A stretch of DNA of 64,000 nt from Carya illinoinensis (GCF_018687715.1 NC_056758.1:30484967-30548966); one strand, 5' to 3'; positions 12,239 to 25,126 are shown, counted from the stretch's first letter. The notes: generated by a model not told the origin, from the sequence alone. Numbers and translations: made by a program.

Positions 12239-12451
12239 TCAAGGTCCATATAAATCAAATTTCTCTCTTCCACTAATGAATGGAATGGTTTCTGTTACAA
12301 AAAATGTATGAGAATAAAGTTACAATTTGACCCCTCAGAGAAAAATGAAAGAAATGAGAAGGAATATACAATTTCTAGCTGATAAATTGTCTCGGGAAAA
12401 ATGAGATGCATTAAAAGTAATCCTGTCCAGGAAACTACGGTATCTCTCCTC

Positions 12452-14485
12452 TTACCAGTAATCTCCACAAGAACATTTCCCGTTTTTGAAATGGTGAAAT
12501 CTACTGGCATCTCGTACAATAATTTCTCGGTTTCTTATTTCCGATATATACTTTATTGCAACATGGCAATCACTGCATACACGCAAGTTCTTCATCACCC
12601 TTATTGGCACACCTGCGGGAGTGTTTATTAGAGCAAATGCAACTGCCAACTTCTCACTGTGATGCGCCAAGTTGTATTCTTTCTCCTCATTGTCCATGTC
12701 ATGCAAAACAGCTGCTGTATCAGGCACATAACCACGCAACTTCATCTCTGCTGTTAGTTCTTTCAAATACAAATCAATCTCCGCTGATTTCGGATGGGTT
12801 TTGTCGCCAATGCAGAACTGGTGAACTGCATTCTTCACTTCCAGCCAACTTATACCTGGTTCCTTCTTCACCATCCTATCTCTCATGGCTTTCCTCACCT
12901 CAGAAACATCTTGCCACCTTTTAGCAGAAGCATGGATGTTTGAGAGTAGCACGTAAGGAGCTGAATCTTGAGGATAAAGCCTAATAACTTCCTCTGCAAT
13001 CCTTTTTGCCGTGTCTGCTTTCTTGTGGATTTTGCAGGCAGATAGCAAAGTTTTCCATATGATTACATCAGCTTTTACAGGCATTGATCTAATCATGGCC
13101 TCTGCTTCCTCCAAACAGCCAGACCGACCAAGTAGGTCTACCATACATGTATAGTGTTCTAGTCTAGGCTCCACGGCATATTTTTGCACCATCTTGTCAA
13201 AGAACTCAATTCCTTTCTCTTTCAGACCACAGTGGCTACAAGCATAAAGCAAGCTCAAGAAAGTAACCTCATTTGCCTCTATCTCTTCCTGCTCCATGTA
13301 TTCAAACAGCTCAATGGCTTCATCTCCTCGCCCATGGAAACCATAAGCAGCAATCATAGAACTCCACAACACAACATCCGTGTGTTCACATTCCAAGAAA
13401 GCCTTCAGGGAGTCTTCCAGACACCCACATCTTGAATACATGCTAATTAACGAACTAATCATAGCAACTACCGAACAAGCCCCAGCTTTGATTGCTTCAG
13501 CATGAATCTGCTGACCCTGTCCAAGTGTTGCCAGTTCTGAGCATGAGCTAAGGACGCTCACAAATGTGATCTTATCGGGTCTAAAACCTGCAATTTTCAT
13601 CATGTTATACTGATCCAGCACTTCCTCGGGATACCCATTTTGAGCTTTCCCTGCAATAAGCGTATTCCAAGCAATCACATTGCGAATTGGCATCAACTTA
13701 ATCACTTTTTCTCCTCCTTCCAAGCTTCCAGATTTCATATACATATGAGCCAAAGAGCTCCCAACAACCAAATTGAACTCAAATCCACATTTCACCACAT
13801 AAGCATGAATCTGCCGCCCTGCATGCAAACCTCTCAACCCTGCACAGCTCCTGAGCACACTTCCCAGAGTGAACTCATCAGGCAAAAACCCCAACTGATG
13901 CATTTCTGAAAAGAAACTCAAACTCTGCTCATTAAACTCGAATTGGGTCAGACCCGCAATCATTGCATTCCATGTTGCGATGTTTCTATCAGGCATCTCA
14001 TCAAACACCTTCTGGGCACTCTCCAGATCACCACTTTGCACATAGCCATTAATCAAAATGTTACAAGACATTATATTTCTCTTGTACATATGCTCAAACA
14101 GTGTCACAGCCGTTTGTAAATCCCCAATCTTGGAGTACATGTTAAGGAGGTGATTGGAAACAAACTTGTGCGAGTAACAACCAGATGTAATTATCATAGA
14201 ATGGAGCTGTTTTCCTAACGAAATTGACTTTTGGGGTATGCATGCTTGGATGAGATTAGACAAGAGAGAAGGGTCTGAAAATATCTCTGATTTGTACCTC
14301 TCAAACGCTTCTTTTATGTGTCCTTTGAAACAGAGGTTGGCGTAATCTTGTTTGAACTCAGAGACGGATTCGCTAAGTTTATAGGCGGTTTTGGCGGCGT
14401 TTGTGGAGAAAAAACGTTTACTCGGGTCGTGTAGGGTGTTGAGTAAGGAAGAGAAACCGCGATGACAGGGGAAAAACTTGGCCAT
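12452..14485 (-). CDS. PLS-class DYW pentatricopeptide repeat protein, At2g41080-like
   Basis: A single-exon 677 aa frame runs from MAKFFPCHRGFSSLL to the terminal CSCGDYW. The N-terminus is basic and contains a RFFSTN-type presequence, suggesting import into mitochondria or chloroplasts. PPR motifs fill the middle (for example NIMSCNILINGYVQSGDLES and VIAWNTLIAGKAQNGYPEEV). They are followed by E/E+ motifs and a DYW domain. The DYW domain has HHSEKLA and CSDCH, the zinc-binding signature of its cytidine-deaminase-like fold. The family performs site-specific C-to-U RNA editing in organelles. Similarity to Arabidopsis At2g41080 is strong from memory across the full length. The lack of introns is usual for PPR genes. 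The frame is intact, and the editing target cannot be told from sequence. Confidence 0.95.
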   Translation of the reverse strand: MAKFFPCHRGFSSLLNTLHDPSKRFFSTNAAKTAYKLSESVSEFKQDYANLCFKGHIKEAFERYKSEIFSDPSLLSNLIQACIPQKSISLGKQLHSMIITSGCYSHKFVSNHLLNMYSKIGDLQTAVTLFEHMYKRNIMSCNILINGYVQSGDLESAQKVFDEMPDRNIATWNAMIAGLTQFEFNEQSLSFFSEMHQLGFLPDEFTLGSVLRSCAGLRGLHAGRQIHAYVVKCGFEFNLVVGSSLAHMYMKSGSLEGGEKVIKLMPIRNVIAWNTLIAGKAQNGYPEEVLDQYNMMKIAGFRPDKITFVSVLSSCSELATLGQGQQIHAEAIKAGACSVVAMISSLISMYSRCGCLEDSLKAFLECEHTDVVLWSSMIAAYGFHGRGDEAIELFEYMEQEEIEANEVTFLSLLYACSHCGLKEKGIEFFDKMVQKYAVEPRLEHYTCMVDLLGRSGCLEEAEAMIRSMPVKADVIIWKTLLSACKIHKKADTAKRIAEEVIRLYPQDSAPYVLLSNIHASAKRWQDVSEVRKAMRDRMVKKEPGISWLEVKNAVHQFCIGDKTHPKSAEIDLYLKELTAEMKLRGYVPDTAAVLHDMDNEEKEYNLAHHSEKLAVAFALINTPAGVPIRVMKNLRVCSDCHVAIKYISEIRNREIIVRDASRFHHFKNGKCSCGDYW

Positions 14486-15420
14486 ACATATGGGGTGGGG
14501 GAAAGATGAGCTCTTGGATATTTATCTTACTTCATGCATTGTGGGAAGCATTCCCATTACGACAATCTCCCTTTCATGTAATCTCCTCCGCACCCAACCA
14601 TCTCGCCCTCGTCGTTACTCTCATAGGCAAAATTTTTGAAGAGGGCCCTCTTACCCCCAGAGTAGAGAAATCGAATCCCTACCCTAAAAGGAAAGACCAC
14701 GCAGTGCCATTCGGCCCAGACGCCATGGCCTGTCTTTAATTTAATTTAATTTAGACCTTCGCTTATTGGACTAATTAGCTCGTGACAGCGCTGCAATAAC
14801 TCGCCTCTAACCAAAGCAGGACTACGGAACAGAGGTGGAAATTTTGCAGCACAGATTAATGACTTGAATTTAGAGTCAGCAATTCCTCCCGATTAGTCAA
14901 CCTTAGGATGACAGGATGGCCACATGCAATCTGCAAATCCTGCTAGTGCAATATAGGTCCTGAGCGTCTAATCATGGTCTGCTTTGTGTTTGGTTCCCCA
15001 CACATAAATCCATTGTGTTGTGCATTAGATAGAACAGACGGTCTCAAAATCGGTTCCCCTCACAAAGAGTTATATGCAAACTTGTGTCAACATAGTCCTA
15101 CGTTTTATAGTGCAGCAGGTTTACATAGTTCCGACCCAAATAAACCTTATATAGGCTGGAGTGTAGCTTTTCGAAAAGTGTTATGGTGCCTTTTGGTTTT
15201 TCTAGTCATTGGATCGATTTGGTTATGACATGTGTCTCTTCCCCTTATATTTCTATCATGATGCATGATATTTTTTTCGTGGTACGAGGCAGAGAGATCC
15301 GCTATCTCTGTTTTGCTTATTTAAGTGAACAAGTACGTGGTCAAATGTTAAATGAAGCCGTTAGTGATGGTAGAAATGAGAGTTTTGTGGAGTCTCGTGA
15401 CTGGGCTTATGCCTTGTATC
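14486..15420. other. Upstream region of the PPR gene, no gene seen
   Basis: The first few hundred bases should hold the PPR promoter on the minus strand. No clear TATA box was identified. Beyond about 15.1 kb the sequence grades into the LINE remnant. Confidence 0.4.
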
Positions 15421-16062
15421 TTGTGACCAGCCAAAGGTTCAGATTCATAGATGGACCAAACCTCCTTTAGGGGATCTGAAACTCAATGTTTCTCTAGGCA
15501 ACCCAGGTACGAGGGGGGATTCTGCTGGATCTTATTTGGCTGGCTTCTCATCTCATTTTGGCTGGGGATCCAATAGAAAGTTTGAACTTAAAGCTGTTTC
15601 AGATGGATTGGAGCTTTGCATTAAGATTAAACGCTTTTTATGTGGAAGTGGAGTCTGATTCCCCATTTGTTACTGGTTATGGTATGATGCATTGGAATAT
15701 TTTTGTTATTTGGGATGAGTTACTTGTTCTCAAAGTGAGTCTATCTATGAAGTTTAGCCATGTTTACCAAGTGGTTAACTCGATAACAGATTGCCCGACT
15801 AAGGATGGTGCCGATGGTATTTCTAAAGCATATATTCTATTCGGAGGAACTTTTTTCCATGACATGCTTGATTGTGCAGTTAGTAGTGGCTTTAATGAAA
15901 ATGCATTCATTACTGTAAATAATTTTGGCCTTTTATTGTTTCATAGTGAATACAGTTTTGCTTGTAGTTTTGTACTGTGGTTTCTGCTCTCACTCCATTA
16001 CCTACCAACTGAAGTAAAACATGTTTCATATCAGGGGCATTCTTTTATCTTATTTATGCTCT
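15420..16062 (+). pseudogene. LINE (non-LTR retrotransposon) RNase H-like domain remnant
   Basis: The plus strand reads WTKPPLGDLKLNV, LGNPGTRG, SAGSYLAGFSSHFGWGS, FELKAVSDGLELC, then after a frame change YVEVESDSPFV and FSHVYQVVNSITDCPTKDGA. This is the order of the C-terminal RNase H domain of plant LINE elements: K-L-N-V-D start, G-N-P-G, E-L-K-A, V-E-x-D, and a terminal 'N..AD.LAK.GA' block. Here the first aspartate and other active-site residues are altered and the frame is broken. The reverse transcriptase part was not recognised upstream. Confidence 0.7.
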
Positions 16063-16321
16063 GATACCGATTATAGCTAGCCATTCAGCAAAGATATGCA
16101 ATGGTCCATCTCAAGTTTCAAATGAAGTTTTACTAGATTTACCATGTTTTCCTAATCCTTCGGTTCTTACAAAAGCCTAATGATAACAGACACTTTTTGA
16201 CCAGAGATTGGACCCAGGACAGGAAACTTGCGGCATTTCTACCTGCAAATTTCCACTCCAGCCTAACAATCTTACTTATGTAGTTCCATTGGCAAAACCC
16301 TTAACAAAGTCTTCCCAAGTG

Positions 16322-16347
16322 TATATATATATATATATATATATATT
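16322..16347. repeat. (TA)n microsatellite
   Basis: About 13 uninterrupted TA units in non-coding DNA. Confidence 0.9.
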
Positions 16348-18997
16348 TTATATAATTAAAATTTCCCCCCAGATTATTAAAAATAAAAAAATTGTCCACC
16401 TAGTATTCAGACCTCTAAAACTTTTACTGAAATTATCCCAAATTCTAATACTTACCTAGTTCCACTCTAATTCTTTACTTCACTTACACCCAAATTTTCA
16501 ACTTATCAATAAATCTCGAAATCGAGTTTGAAAAATCTACTGCTGCAACCTGTAGTGCTGTAAATGAGACCTCAAACAGAACATAGAACACCCAAATCTA
16601 CTACGTTGGACTCAAAATTCCATATTTTTCCTTCTCCACGCAAACATTTCATTTAGAAGATTGGCAGTCTGGCTCTTCGTTCTCTATTACATTGGGTCCG
16701 ATTCATCCGATATTGAAAATTTAGAACTCTGAAGCTGACACAAACTTGATGTGCCCAAAAACGAAAAAAGACATAAACTTGGTGCCAAAAAAACTAGAAA
16801 TTTTTACGAGAGTAGGAGATCTATGGAGGTACAACCCCAATCCAATGCAGAGAACGTTAGCGGGGAGCCTCCTTTATAGGTTATTCAACAACAACTATCC
16901 CCACTCGAGAACTATCATCTATCTCTCTCTCGTTGTATCTAAATTGTTAATAATTTCACTTCAGAGATGATAATAGATGAATTTTATTTCATGAAAAATT
17001 GTCATCGAAGTTAATTTGAAAGAGAAATCCTGATTTAATAATTCATTTTCTTTTCTTTTTATAATGGTCTCTAGCAAACCACGGAAATCTTAAGAAAAAT
17101 TATCTTATAAGATGATTTATAGACATGTATTTTTTGTATACAATTTTATGACGTATGATTATTATTTTTTATATAGTCAAGTGCAAAAAACACATTATTT
17201 ATATTCACACATACCACACACTTTACCAATCACCCCCTCAAACACCAAATCCAAGTTCTGCCCCGGGAATTCGTTCCCAATCATCTAATTATGAACGATT
17301 TTTTTAAACTCGCCAACAAAGATATTGATCAAACTTTGTCCTGTCCATTGTCTTGGGGCAACTGGTATTAGTTTCTGTACTTGGGTGGTTTTATTAAGTT
17401 TGAAGAATCATCTTCGCTGAATCCAAATGGCAGAACGAGGACACGCTAAGAAGATAAGATTCTTCTGCTTCGAGACAAAAGCATTAAACCATTATCGATC
17501 CATCTTATTCTAAAACGTTTATCAATGAGAAAAATGCCAACACTAACTGTCTTTTCAAATGAATGCTAACTTCGGTTCTTCATGGCAGATTTCACAGGCC
17601 GCTCCATGCTGCATTTTAATCCAGATATTGCTATTATGCTCAATTTAGCATGTATTTTGCACATGCCGTATGTCAGCAGTCGTTTTCACATCATTATTAG
17701 GATCCATGGACTCAAATTCCTACAGAAAATGCAGTCTGCTATACGTATCCAAGGATGGACGATACAATCAAACACTTAGAACTTGGCATATAATAAATGT
17801 TGTATGTTTGAAGAAATAAATTTGTGCAGCTCGCCTGTGGTATGAACTCTCTCTTTAAAGTCCAGACTTACATATTGTTAAGTAGAGTTTTCAGATGGTC
17901 CCCCTGATCACCATCATGATATGTGACATTGTTGTAACGGAGCAAGATTAGCAAGGAGATGCATCATGCAAGTGTCTCTTGTTCAACTTTGACAAACGAG
18001 CATCTCTAAGGCCCACGTGCTTGATGTTTATTTCCAATCTTTATAATTTTGGTTGTATCCATCCCAATTATCACTTCTGCATTAATTTCTGGCCTCGTTT
18101 AGCAAACGTGTGGATGTCAATTGAATGGTATTTGATGCTAATACCAAGCTTGGGGAGTTTTGATAGAGTTCTATGATGCTAGTTCTGCATAACTAATCAC
18201 ATTGCTTGGCTAGCACCAGGAAGAACTTTAAGGGCTTTCAAATTTGCACCTAACTGATATCCTGTCTTAGTATCTCAGGTCAGCTACCCTACCTCTCATT
18301 ACATCCGTCGTCCAGAGCTGGTACGGTTGCAGAATACAAGGTCTACAGCAGCCAAATGCTGCCTATGGCCTTCAACTACAGTAATTTGCATGCCTAATTA
18401 ATCAGCATTGGAATCTATTAAGTCGAATGGGTCCAAGTTCATAGCACATTCTATTAAGTATATTTCAGGTATGTTTGGTCCGAGCCACATGAGTTTTGGG
18501 TTACAGATAGGTACATTTAAGTCCCACAGAAAAGGAGCAGAAGCAGAGATCTGCCCTTGGATTTTCTGGTTAGGCAAGCATCCTTTCTAATGTAGGACAC
18601 CCCTAATAAGTTAAAAATACATGCATTTTAGGGAGAGATTTATTGTGGTGGACCAAAAGACTGCTAATGGTCCCTCAGCCTCAACCTCAGATTAATTCAC
18701 CGGCAGATTTCTAGCTGTAAAGGCTCCCATGGCCGCAGACTCTTTTCGGCCTATATGTGTGCTTTGCCTTTCTTTTTCGTCATTTTGTTCCTTTCCTTTC
18801 CTTCGCATTCTACAACAACTTGTAGATGTTTTTTGGACCCAGAAAGCTCAAATGGGGAATGGATATTAGCAACTCTGCAGGAGCCCCACCTTGACGTTTC
18901 TCAGGTTAATTAACACCATGATTTCATTACAGACATTGTATGCTAGGTGAAAATCGCAGTAAATCTCTGCCTCACGTTTTGACATTCTATGGGATTA

Positions 18998-19018
18998 AAT
19001 ATATATATATATATATAT
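18998..19018. repeat. (TA)n microsatellite
   Basis: About 10 uninterrupted TA units in non-coding DNA. Confidence 0.9.
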
Positions 19019-19990
19019 TATATTTTACATACCGTTAAGAATATAATACAAATAATTAAAAACACTCCACATGATCCACCATTTTCTACGAGGCTCGGGA
19101 CGTCAACACCTCAGCATTCCTTCTTAATTTTAATCTTATTCTATTTTTCAACTCTGGTTATAACCTGTTCCATGAGTTTGTTTAAACATAAGCTTTTTCT
19201 TAATTTCTAATTGTAATAAAATAGATACAAAAGGAAAACAAAATGTTATCGAGAAAAGAAAAAAAATAACAAGTATTACAAATCTTTAAAATTAATATTA
19301 TTTGACATGTTCTTTCAAATTATTTTATAATAGCAGATGACGTGACTACTGAAACTCCTAATAATTTTTTTTTTTTGGCATTTTATAATGCAATGAGTCG
19401 TTTTGTTTATTATCAATTTGTTACCATCAACAAAGACTTCTTTTAAAAAAAAAATGCAAATCACATTTGAACGAAGCCCGAGTCAATTCCATCCACATGA
19501 ATAACCTACTCTCTCCTACCCAAAACAAATACATATACGTATCAATTTGAGAGGCGGGGAAAAGAATCTAATCTCCTTCACTCTTTCTCGTGCATATTAA
19601 CCACTCCATTCTTCCATTTACAAACCCATTTTTTGTGACACCAACACGTACATTAATGCAAAATGCTAATGAGCTTCAGGTTATTTCGGTGTTCGGACCA
19701 TGAAACGGAAACGCTTGACTGGCTGTCTGTCGGCCTCGAGTTCAAATGCCCATTTCCGTCTTCTAGAAGTAGAACCATCTTCATCTCTGATGTATGCAAT
19801 CAGCCATACCAGAAACGATTAAGAATAAAACAACAAACTGCATCAGCACACATGATTAGAATAATTGTGACACCAAATCTTTCAATGTCAGATTTGATCT
19901 TTTTCATTATTTCACCACCCAAATAGTGTAGGTCCCCTCCCTTCCCCCTACCCAAAGCTTCGGCTGCAAAGTCCCAATCATTTTTACTTA

Positions 19991-21542
19991 TTCAAATGGT
20001 GCAAGCAACCCAGAAACAAACAATTCACAATATATTAAGACTAAACTAAATAAAGCCACCACATATTTTAAGCTAAACTCAATAAAAGATTAATACAGAA
20101 ACAATCTGAGGATAGAGCGGACGGACTGACCACATGTAAACCACTGATTCTACGAGACCCAGGCCCACGATCCACGTGGTATGCCAGGTCAAAAGGAATC
20201 CGTCCCCATCCCTTTCTCCCCCATTCTGGACACTTCCTACGCAACAGTGACATCTGGATCCCTCACCGATGCAGCTGATTAGCTTCTTCTTTTTCTTTTT
20301 TTTTTCAACTTCAACCCTCTTAACTTTATCAACAATTATTGGATAATCTTTTTGGATTATCACTTTATGCTCTTTATAAATTATAATTACCAATATTAAA
20401 TAGAACATGCGATACCTATCCAAATTGCCAAAAAAGTGAGGGAATAAAGGATTGCCAGCGAAGTGAGCAAAGGGGCACAGCTGGTACTGGGACGATAGCT
20501 CACAAGTATTCCGTCCCCGCTGCCACCGAAGCGCACATGGTCCGCTCCTCTCCTCATACAGCTCGTTGCCATTAGAGCCTTTAAGAATATATACATGTAC
20601 ATATATATGTCCTTCACGTGCCTATTTTGCCCTATTTTAGCATATACCCTGCTGCCACCGCCCAAGGACACAGTCTGGAACAACTTGAACAAGGAAACGG
20701 GCAACTTCAAAAGAACAATCATAGTTACATTCCCTCTTATCAACGTTTACATAATTGTTCTCTCTTTTTTTTTTCCCCCTCCTCCAGCTTAACATTTTCT
20801 TCCTTACCAATCAAAATTGGGGGAAAAAAAAAGAGCAAAAATAATAGGCTGCAGCCCTGGGGCCACACGTATTGAAAAGGGTACCCACGCACTAAAAATT
20901 GGCTACCGTAGTTTTTGAACGTGTTCAATGCCCATCCGGAACCCCAACCAGTAGGCTACAACGTACTTGTAATGAAAGGGAAGACAGGCTCAGCGAATGC
21001 GCCTACAAAGAGGGAATTCCAAGGAACAATACAGCCACCAGCCGGAGACGCTCTTTTAATAACAACTCGTTTTCCGATTAGGGGGTGCAGTAATTTAATG
21101 AATATTAAAAGTGCAATTGGGTCATTTTTGTCTGTCCACTACCACGTGTAATGTCAGCCTCCACTGCAGGACAGCTTTTCATCGATTTCTTTGGCACGGT
21201 CTCTTGTTTGGGCCTGTAAAGGCTGTAATCAACTGAGTCTATAAGAATTAAACAACTACAACCATAAATAAATCAAATCCGATTCTATTATAGATATTAT
21301 ACAATAACAAATTCAACATTTTTTTTTTCTTTTTCGCTTTTATTTTTAGAGGCAGGAGTGATAGAATAGAATACAAATCGCCTGATAAATGAGTTAATAA
21401 TTATAATAAAGGAAAACCGAAGAAGAAGAAGAAAATCCGAACACTAGAGTTGACAGTGAAAATAAACACAAAATAATGAGATTTGAAAAAAACAGTCCTG
21501 GAGGGAATTTACCGGTGAGAATCCCACCTCGTGTTTTTTTTT
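19991..21542. other. Intergenic region downstream of the GATL gene
   Basis: No gene was recognised. Several CACGTG-type cores occur (around 20174, 20614 and 21143), but there is no adjacent gene that they clearly serve. The part next to 21543 is the expected 3' UTR of the GATL gene. Confidence 0.4.
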
Positions 21543-22646
21543 TCAGTGGGAGAGCCCGTACAGGTCGTAGGGTGCCCATAGAGCGTCGAGTGGGCATGGT
21601 TGCTTGGAGTCCAGCCTGAGCCAGGGCTTACCGCTACCTGACCAATGCAGCAGGCTAACCGGACCTGGGTGGAGGTCACGACAGCTGCCCCTCACGTTGT
21701 CGCCACCTAAGCCGTGCTGGTTCCACCGGTGCTCTATGGGCGCCACGTGTCCAGCGAATACAAGCAGGAACGGCGGCAGGGACCCGAGCTCGTAGATCCG
21801 CTCGCTCTTCTGGATCTCCATCCACCTCTCAATCCTCCTCGTGTACCCGACCCGCCTCCACTTGGCCAGATCTATGACCATCACGCCGGTGTTAAAGTAA
21901 CACGGCTTCCTTCCATAAAAAACCCCGTTAAACCGCCGTTCCGACCAGAACCCCGCCGTGAAATACTTGCTGAAATTCGCGTGGCAGTACTCCGGGGCTC
22001 CGATTGTTCTGGAACCCAAACTCGTCGTCCATAGCTTGGAGATATCGTCGACAACGACTAGATCAGAGTCCAGGTATATCACTCTCCGCACGCAGGGCTC
22101 GAGTAGATCCGCCAAGTAATTCCTCGCGTAATTCAGCGGCTGCTCGAGGGCTTGCCTCACCGAGGTCGAGATTAGGCCCCTTACAATCTCCGGATCGAAG
22201 TAATACACCTTGAACTTCAAGTGAGGGAAAGTGGATCTCACCAAGGTTTCAAGATTCGTCTCCGAGACCAGGAAGTGGAAGAAGATACTCTCCGGGCACA
22301 GCGAGTGCTGTAGAATCGAATGGACAGCGGCGATTGAGCCGCGGAGGTACTCGACGTCGAGTGTAATCGCCACATGAACCAAATTGGGATCGCAGACGCT
22401 GGTTTCGCCGGAGCTTTCCGAAATAACAGAGCCACATTCATCGGCATTGCGAAATGCGGAGGCTTTTCGGAATGAAAACCGGCTTAGGTTATCGGATGGC
22501 GACACCTGAACCGGCAAAGGGAGGTAGCTGTCAAGGTGGGAAGACCGGATGGCTTCCGCGGGAGGGAAGGACTGCAGAGAAGGAGAGAGGACGATCATGA
22601 CCATTGCGGCGGAGAAGAAGCCAGAAAACCTCATAATCCAGAGCAT
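21543..22646 (-). CDS. GATL: Galacturonosyltransferase-like protein (GATL5/6/7 type), GT8 family
   Basis: The single-exon protein is 367 aa from [20 protein letters not shown]. That first segment is a hydrophobic signal or anchor (about 5-25), as in GATL5-7. The GT8 domain follows: [20 protein letters not shown] (91-110), the metal-binding DxD in YLDSD (191-195), [11 protein letters not shown] (about 247-257), and HWSGSGKPW (334-342). GATL enzymes act in the Golgi/ER on pectin or xylan-related polymers of the cell wall. The frame is open upstream to 22844, which would add 66 residues. I chose 22646 because it gives the family's usual N-terminus and length. A lack of introns is typical for GATL genes. 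Confidence 0.93.
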   Translation of the reverse strand: MLWIMRFSGFFSAAMVMIVLSPSLQSFPPAEAIRSSHLDSYLPLPVQVSPSDNLSRFSFRKASAFRNADECGSVISESSGETSVCDPNLVHVAITLDVEYLRGSIAAVHSILQHSLCPESIFFHFLVSETNLETLVRSTFPHLKFKVYYFDPEIVRGLISTSVRQALEQPLNYARNYLADLLEPCVRRVIYLDSDLVVVDDISKLWTTSLGSRTIGAPEYCHANFSKYFTAGFWSERRFNGVFYGRKPCYFNTGVMVIDLAKWRRVGYTRRIERWMEIQKSERIYELGSLPPFLLVFAGHVAPIEHRWNQHGLGGDNVRGSCRDLHPGPVSLLHWSGSGKPWLRLDSKQPCPLDALWAPYDLYGLSH

Positions 22647-23110
22647 CTTCACCGTGTAAATCCCTCTACGCTTCTTCTTCTTGGACTCCAAATCGAACCG
22701 ATCGTCTAGAATCGAGGATAGGAACGCTAGGGTTCCTTTAAGGTCAGCCAGAGTTTGATCTATCCAAAACGGGAGATTTACAAATATGCAGCGAGAGGGA
22801 GAGAAGGAAAAAGCTCCTCGATTCGATTTCTGCTCCTTCGCCAATCAATCGAAGCAAGGTTGCCGTGGGAAAGAAGCGAACGCACCAGGGAGAGAAATTA
22901 GAAAAATGAAGAAGGAGAATCCTCCATGAACCGAACCAGTGCGCTCTGCCACAATGCGCCGCCAGCAGTCTCTACTCACCCCTCTTCTCCTCCCTGACAC
23001 TGTCTCCTCCTCCTCTCCTCTTTGTGAAAGGTGAACGAGGCGGCAGCTGTACAAGCAGAGAGGCAGAGAGACTGAGAGAGAGAGAGAGAGAGGAGCTTTC
23101 TTTTCCGGCT
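22647..23110 (-). promoter_or_regulatory. 5' leader and promoter region of the GATL gene
   Basis: This region lies upstream of the chosen GATL start. It contains a (GA)n run at about 23068-23094, which reads as CT-rich on the transcribed strand, a common feature of plant 5' leaders. An in-frame ATG at 22844 could extend the protein. Confidence 0.5.
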
Positions 23111-24555
23111 TTTGTTTGCGTTTTCACCATAGAAATCCCCGGCCTAACGCGAATTATAAAAAAACTTCAAGGCTATCTAGGATAAATATATATTCACTTA
23201 ATGTAATAATTTACATGTATTAATTGTATTTCATGGTGACAGAGGCAGAGCCTTGTAGGGGGAAAGTAACAGACCAGCTGTCCTTGTCTTCTATCAGAAT
23301 GACGATTGCATCCCCGGCATCAATCTCACTGCACTTGGAAGGTTGTACACGTCACTCATTCCCTAGTTTCGGTCTGGGCTGTGGGTTGCCCTTTTACTGG
23401 CCCGGTCAATCCCGGTTTGGTTGAGTCGGACATGATCCGGGATCAAGACCCACCCCCCCAACTGGGTTGATGCCCCATTTTGTTGGCCCTTGAGACAAAG
23501 GGTGAGAGAGAGAGAAATATCTCTCTATCATCATGTAAAGCTTAGCAAGAAGAGTTTTGAAGCTGAGAGGCTTCGGCCATCCCATGATTGTTTTACACCT
23601 AAAAAGATAAAATGATAATAATGCACACACATCCCTTGTGAACTGAACTTGTTCTTGCTTTTGGCTTTTTGGGGGAAATTATGAACATAGTAAGAGTATG
23701 CTTATGGCTTTCATCTTTGTGGTGGGTGTGTGATAATGATTTTTGGGGTTTTTTTTTTTCCTTTTTTTTTTAAGATTTGATCAATATGTTGGAATTTTTT
23801 GAAAAAAACATATATTTAGATAATATCTATATCAAGCCTATGTAGTAGTATTTTGAATTTCTGATAAGATAAAATGTCATTTTCAGTTTAATTTCGTTGA
23901 AAAGTATAACCGATTATTTTATTTTATTTTACTTCATTTCTTTGATTTCTGAAATGATCATAACCTGATTATAGATGCTGCGCTACCAATAATTTCAAGC
24001 TACTTAAAAGGAGATATCTTGGAAACAATTGTATTTAAAGTTGATACTATCGTTTTGTATTTAAAGTTGTTTGTCTCATTTTTCTAATATGGAGTTTTTT
24101 GTTTTTCCAATTTTGAAAATTATGTAGGTAAACTGCTGTCTATTATTTTTCTCTCCCACTTTCTTAGAAAAAAATATTATTTTTCGTTGTTTTAATTATC
24201 TACAATTCATCATCTTTTAATATAGTCTTGGAATGATCTATTTACACTATATTAAAGGTGGTGACTCAATGATCATCGAGTTATTTTTCAGTATTTTCAC
24301 AAATACCAAATTCTGTATTCAAATATGAATGTAGATTCATCTTAAATTGTTGGTATTAGCTGCCTAAAGATTCATTGAATTCTATAATAAGATTAAGGTC
24401 TAAGTTATAGCTCAATCCTAAATTCAGAGAGCGTTTGTCGTTTATATATCTCCTATCCAATTCCCAAATGATAGTGTTGTTATAATGACATACTCACACT
24501 AGAGTTATCCCAATTGACTCTTAACTTTTAGAAATATATATATATATATATATAT
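23111..24555. other. AT-rich intergenic region
   Basis: No coding or RNA gene was recognised. The sequence is AT-rich with homopolymer runs. Confidence 0.4.
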
Positions 24556-24557
24556 AT

Positions 24558-24660
24558 AGAAAAGCTCGTTGCAAATGGTCTAATGGCACAAGATCCACGT
24601 TTCCAAAATAAAAGTTAAGGATTCGACCCTCCTCTACCAATATATAAATAAATAAAAACA
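24558..24660 (+). mobile_element. tRNA-derived SINE-like element
   Basis: The sequence has an RNA polymerase III A-box-like TGGTCTAATGG (24576-24586) and a B-box-like GGATTCGACCC (24619-24629), spaced as in a tRNA. These are followed by pyrimidine-rich CCTCCTCTACC and an A-rich tail. It does not fold as an intact tRNA gene. This is the head structure of plant tRNA-derived SINEs. Confidence 0.55.
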
Positions 24661-25126
24661 CCTTTAGGTGGAAATCACTCCAACAAAGAGATCTAAATAT
24701 TTTCAAAGATGTAGTTTATTTAAAAGTTACGTATCTATTGTACTTATTAATAAATACATACTTAAAAGAGTATGTGATTATCTAAAAAAAAAAAAAAAGA
24801 CAGATCTTCCACCAAATAGAATGATCACAAAAACTTAATGGCACACCTCACCATGTTCTTTCATGTATACATTATTATTTTTGTTCAGCCAAATTTGGCG
24901 TAAAGGTTCATAAACAGCAAGGATTCCTCTCTAATTTTGCTGTAAATCTATTAAATTATGGATAAGTTCCCAAGACAATACGTGACCCCCAAAACACTGA
25001 TATTTTTCCCTTTTAAATCACTCAACCTATAATATCACAATTTAGTTGTTGGGGTTTTTTTTTTTTTTCCTTATCAGAATTTAATAAATATGTACTGTTT
25101 AAAAAATAGGTATATAATTTTTCAGT

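Larger units (their letters stand above)
16065..19990. other. Gene-poor intergenic region
   Basis: No coding similarity was recognised. It contains (TA)n microsatellites at about 16322-16347 and 18998-19018. Open frames here are short (under 90 codons) and show no recognisable domain. Confidence 0.5.

Noticed and set aside
19663..19926. 87-codon plus-strand frame
   Set aside because: Not recognisable, in AT-rich intergenic DNA, with no start context or conservation evidence.
24558..24660. Possible tRNA gene
   Set aside because: A- and B-box-like motifs are present but no cloverleaf can be drawn and the acceptor stem is missing. A SINE is more likely.
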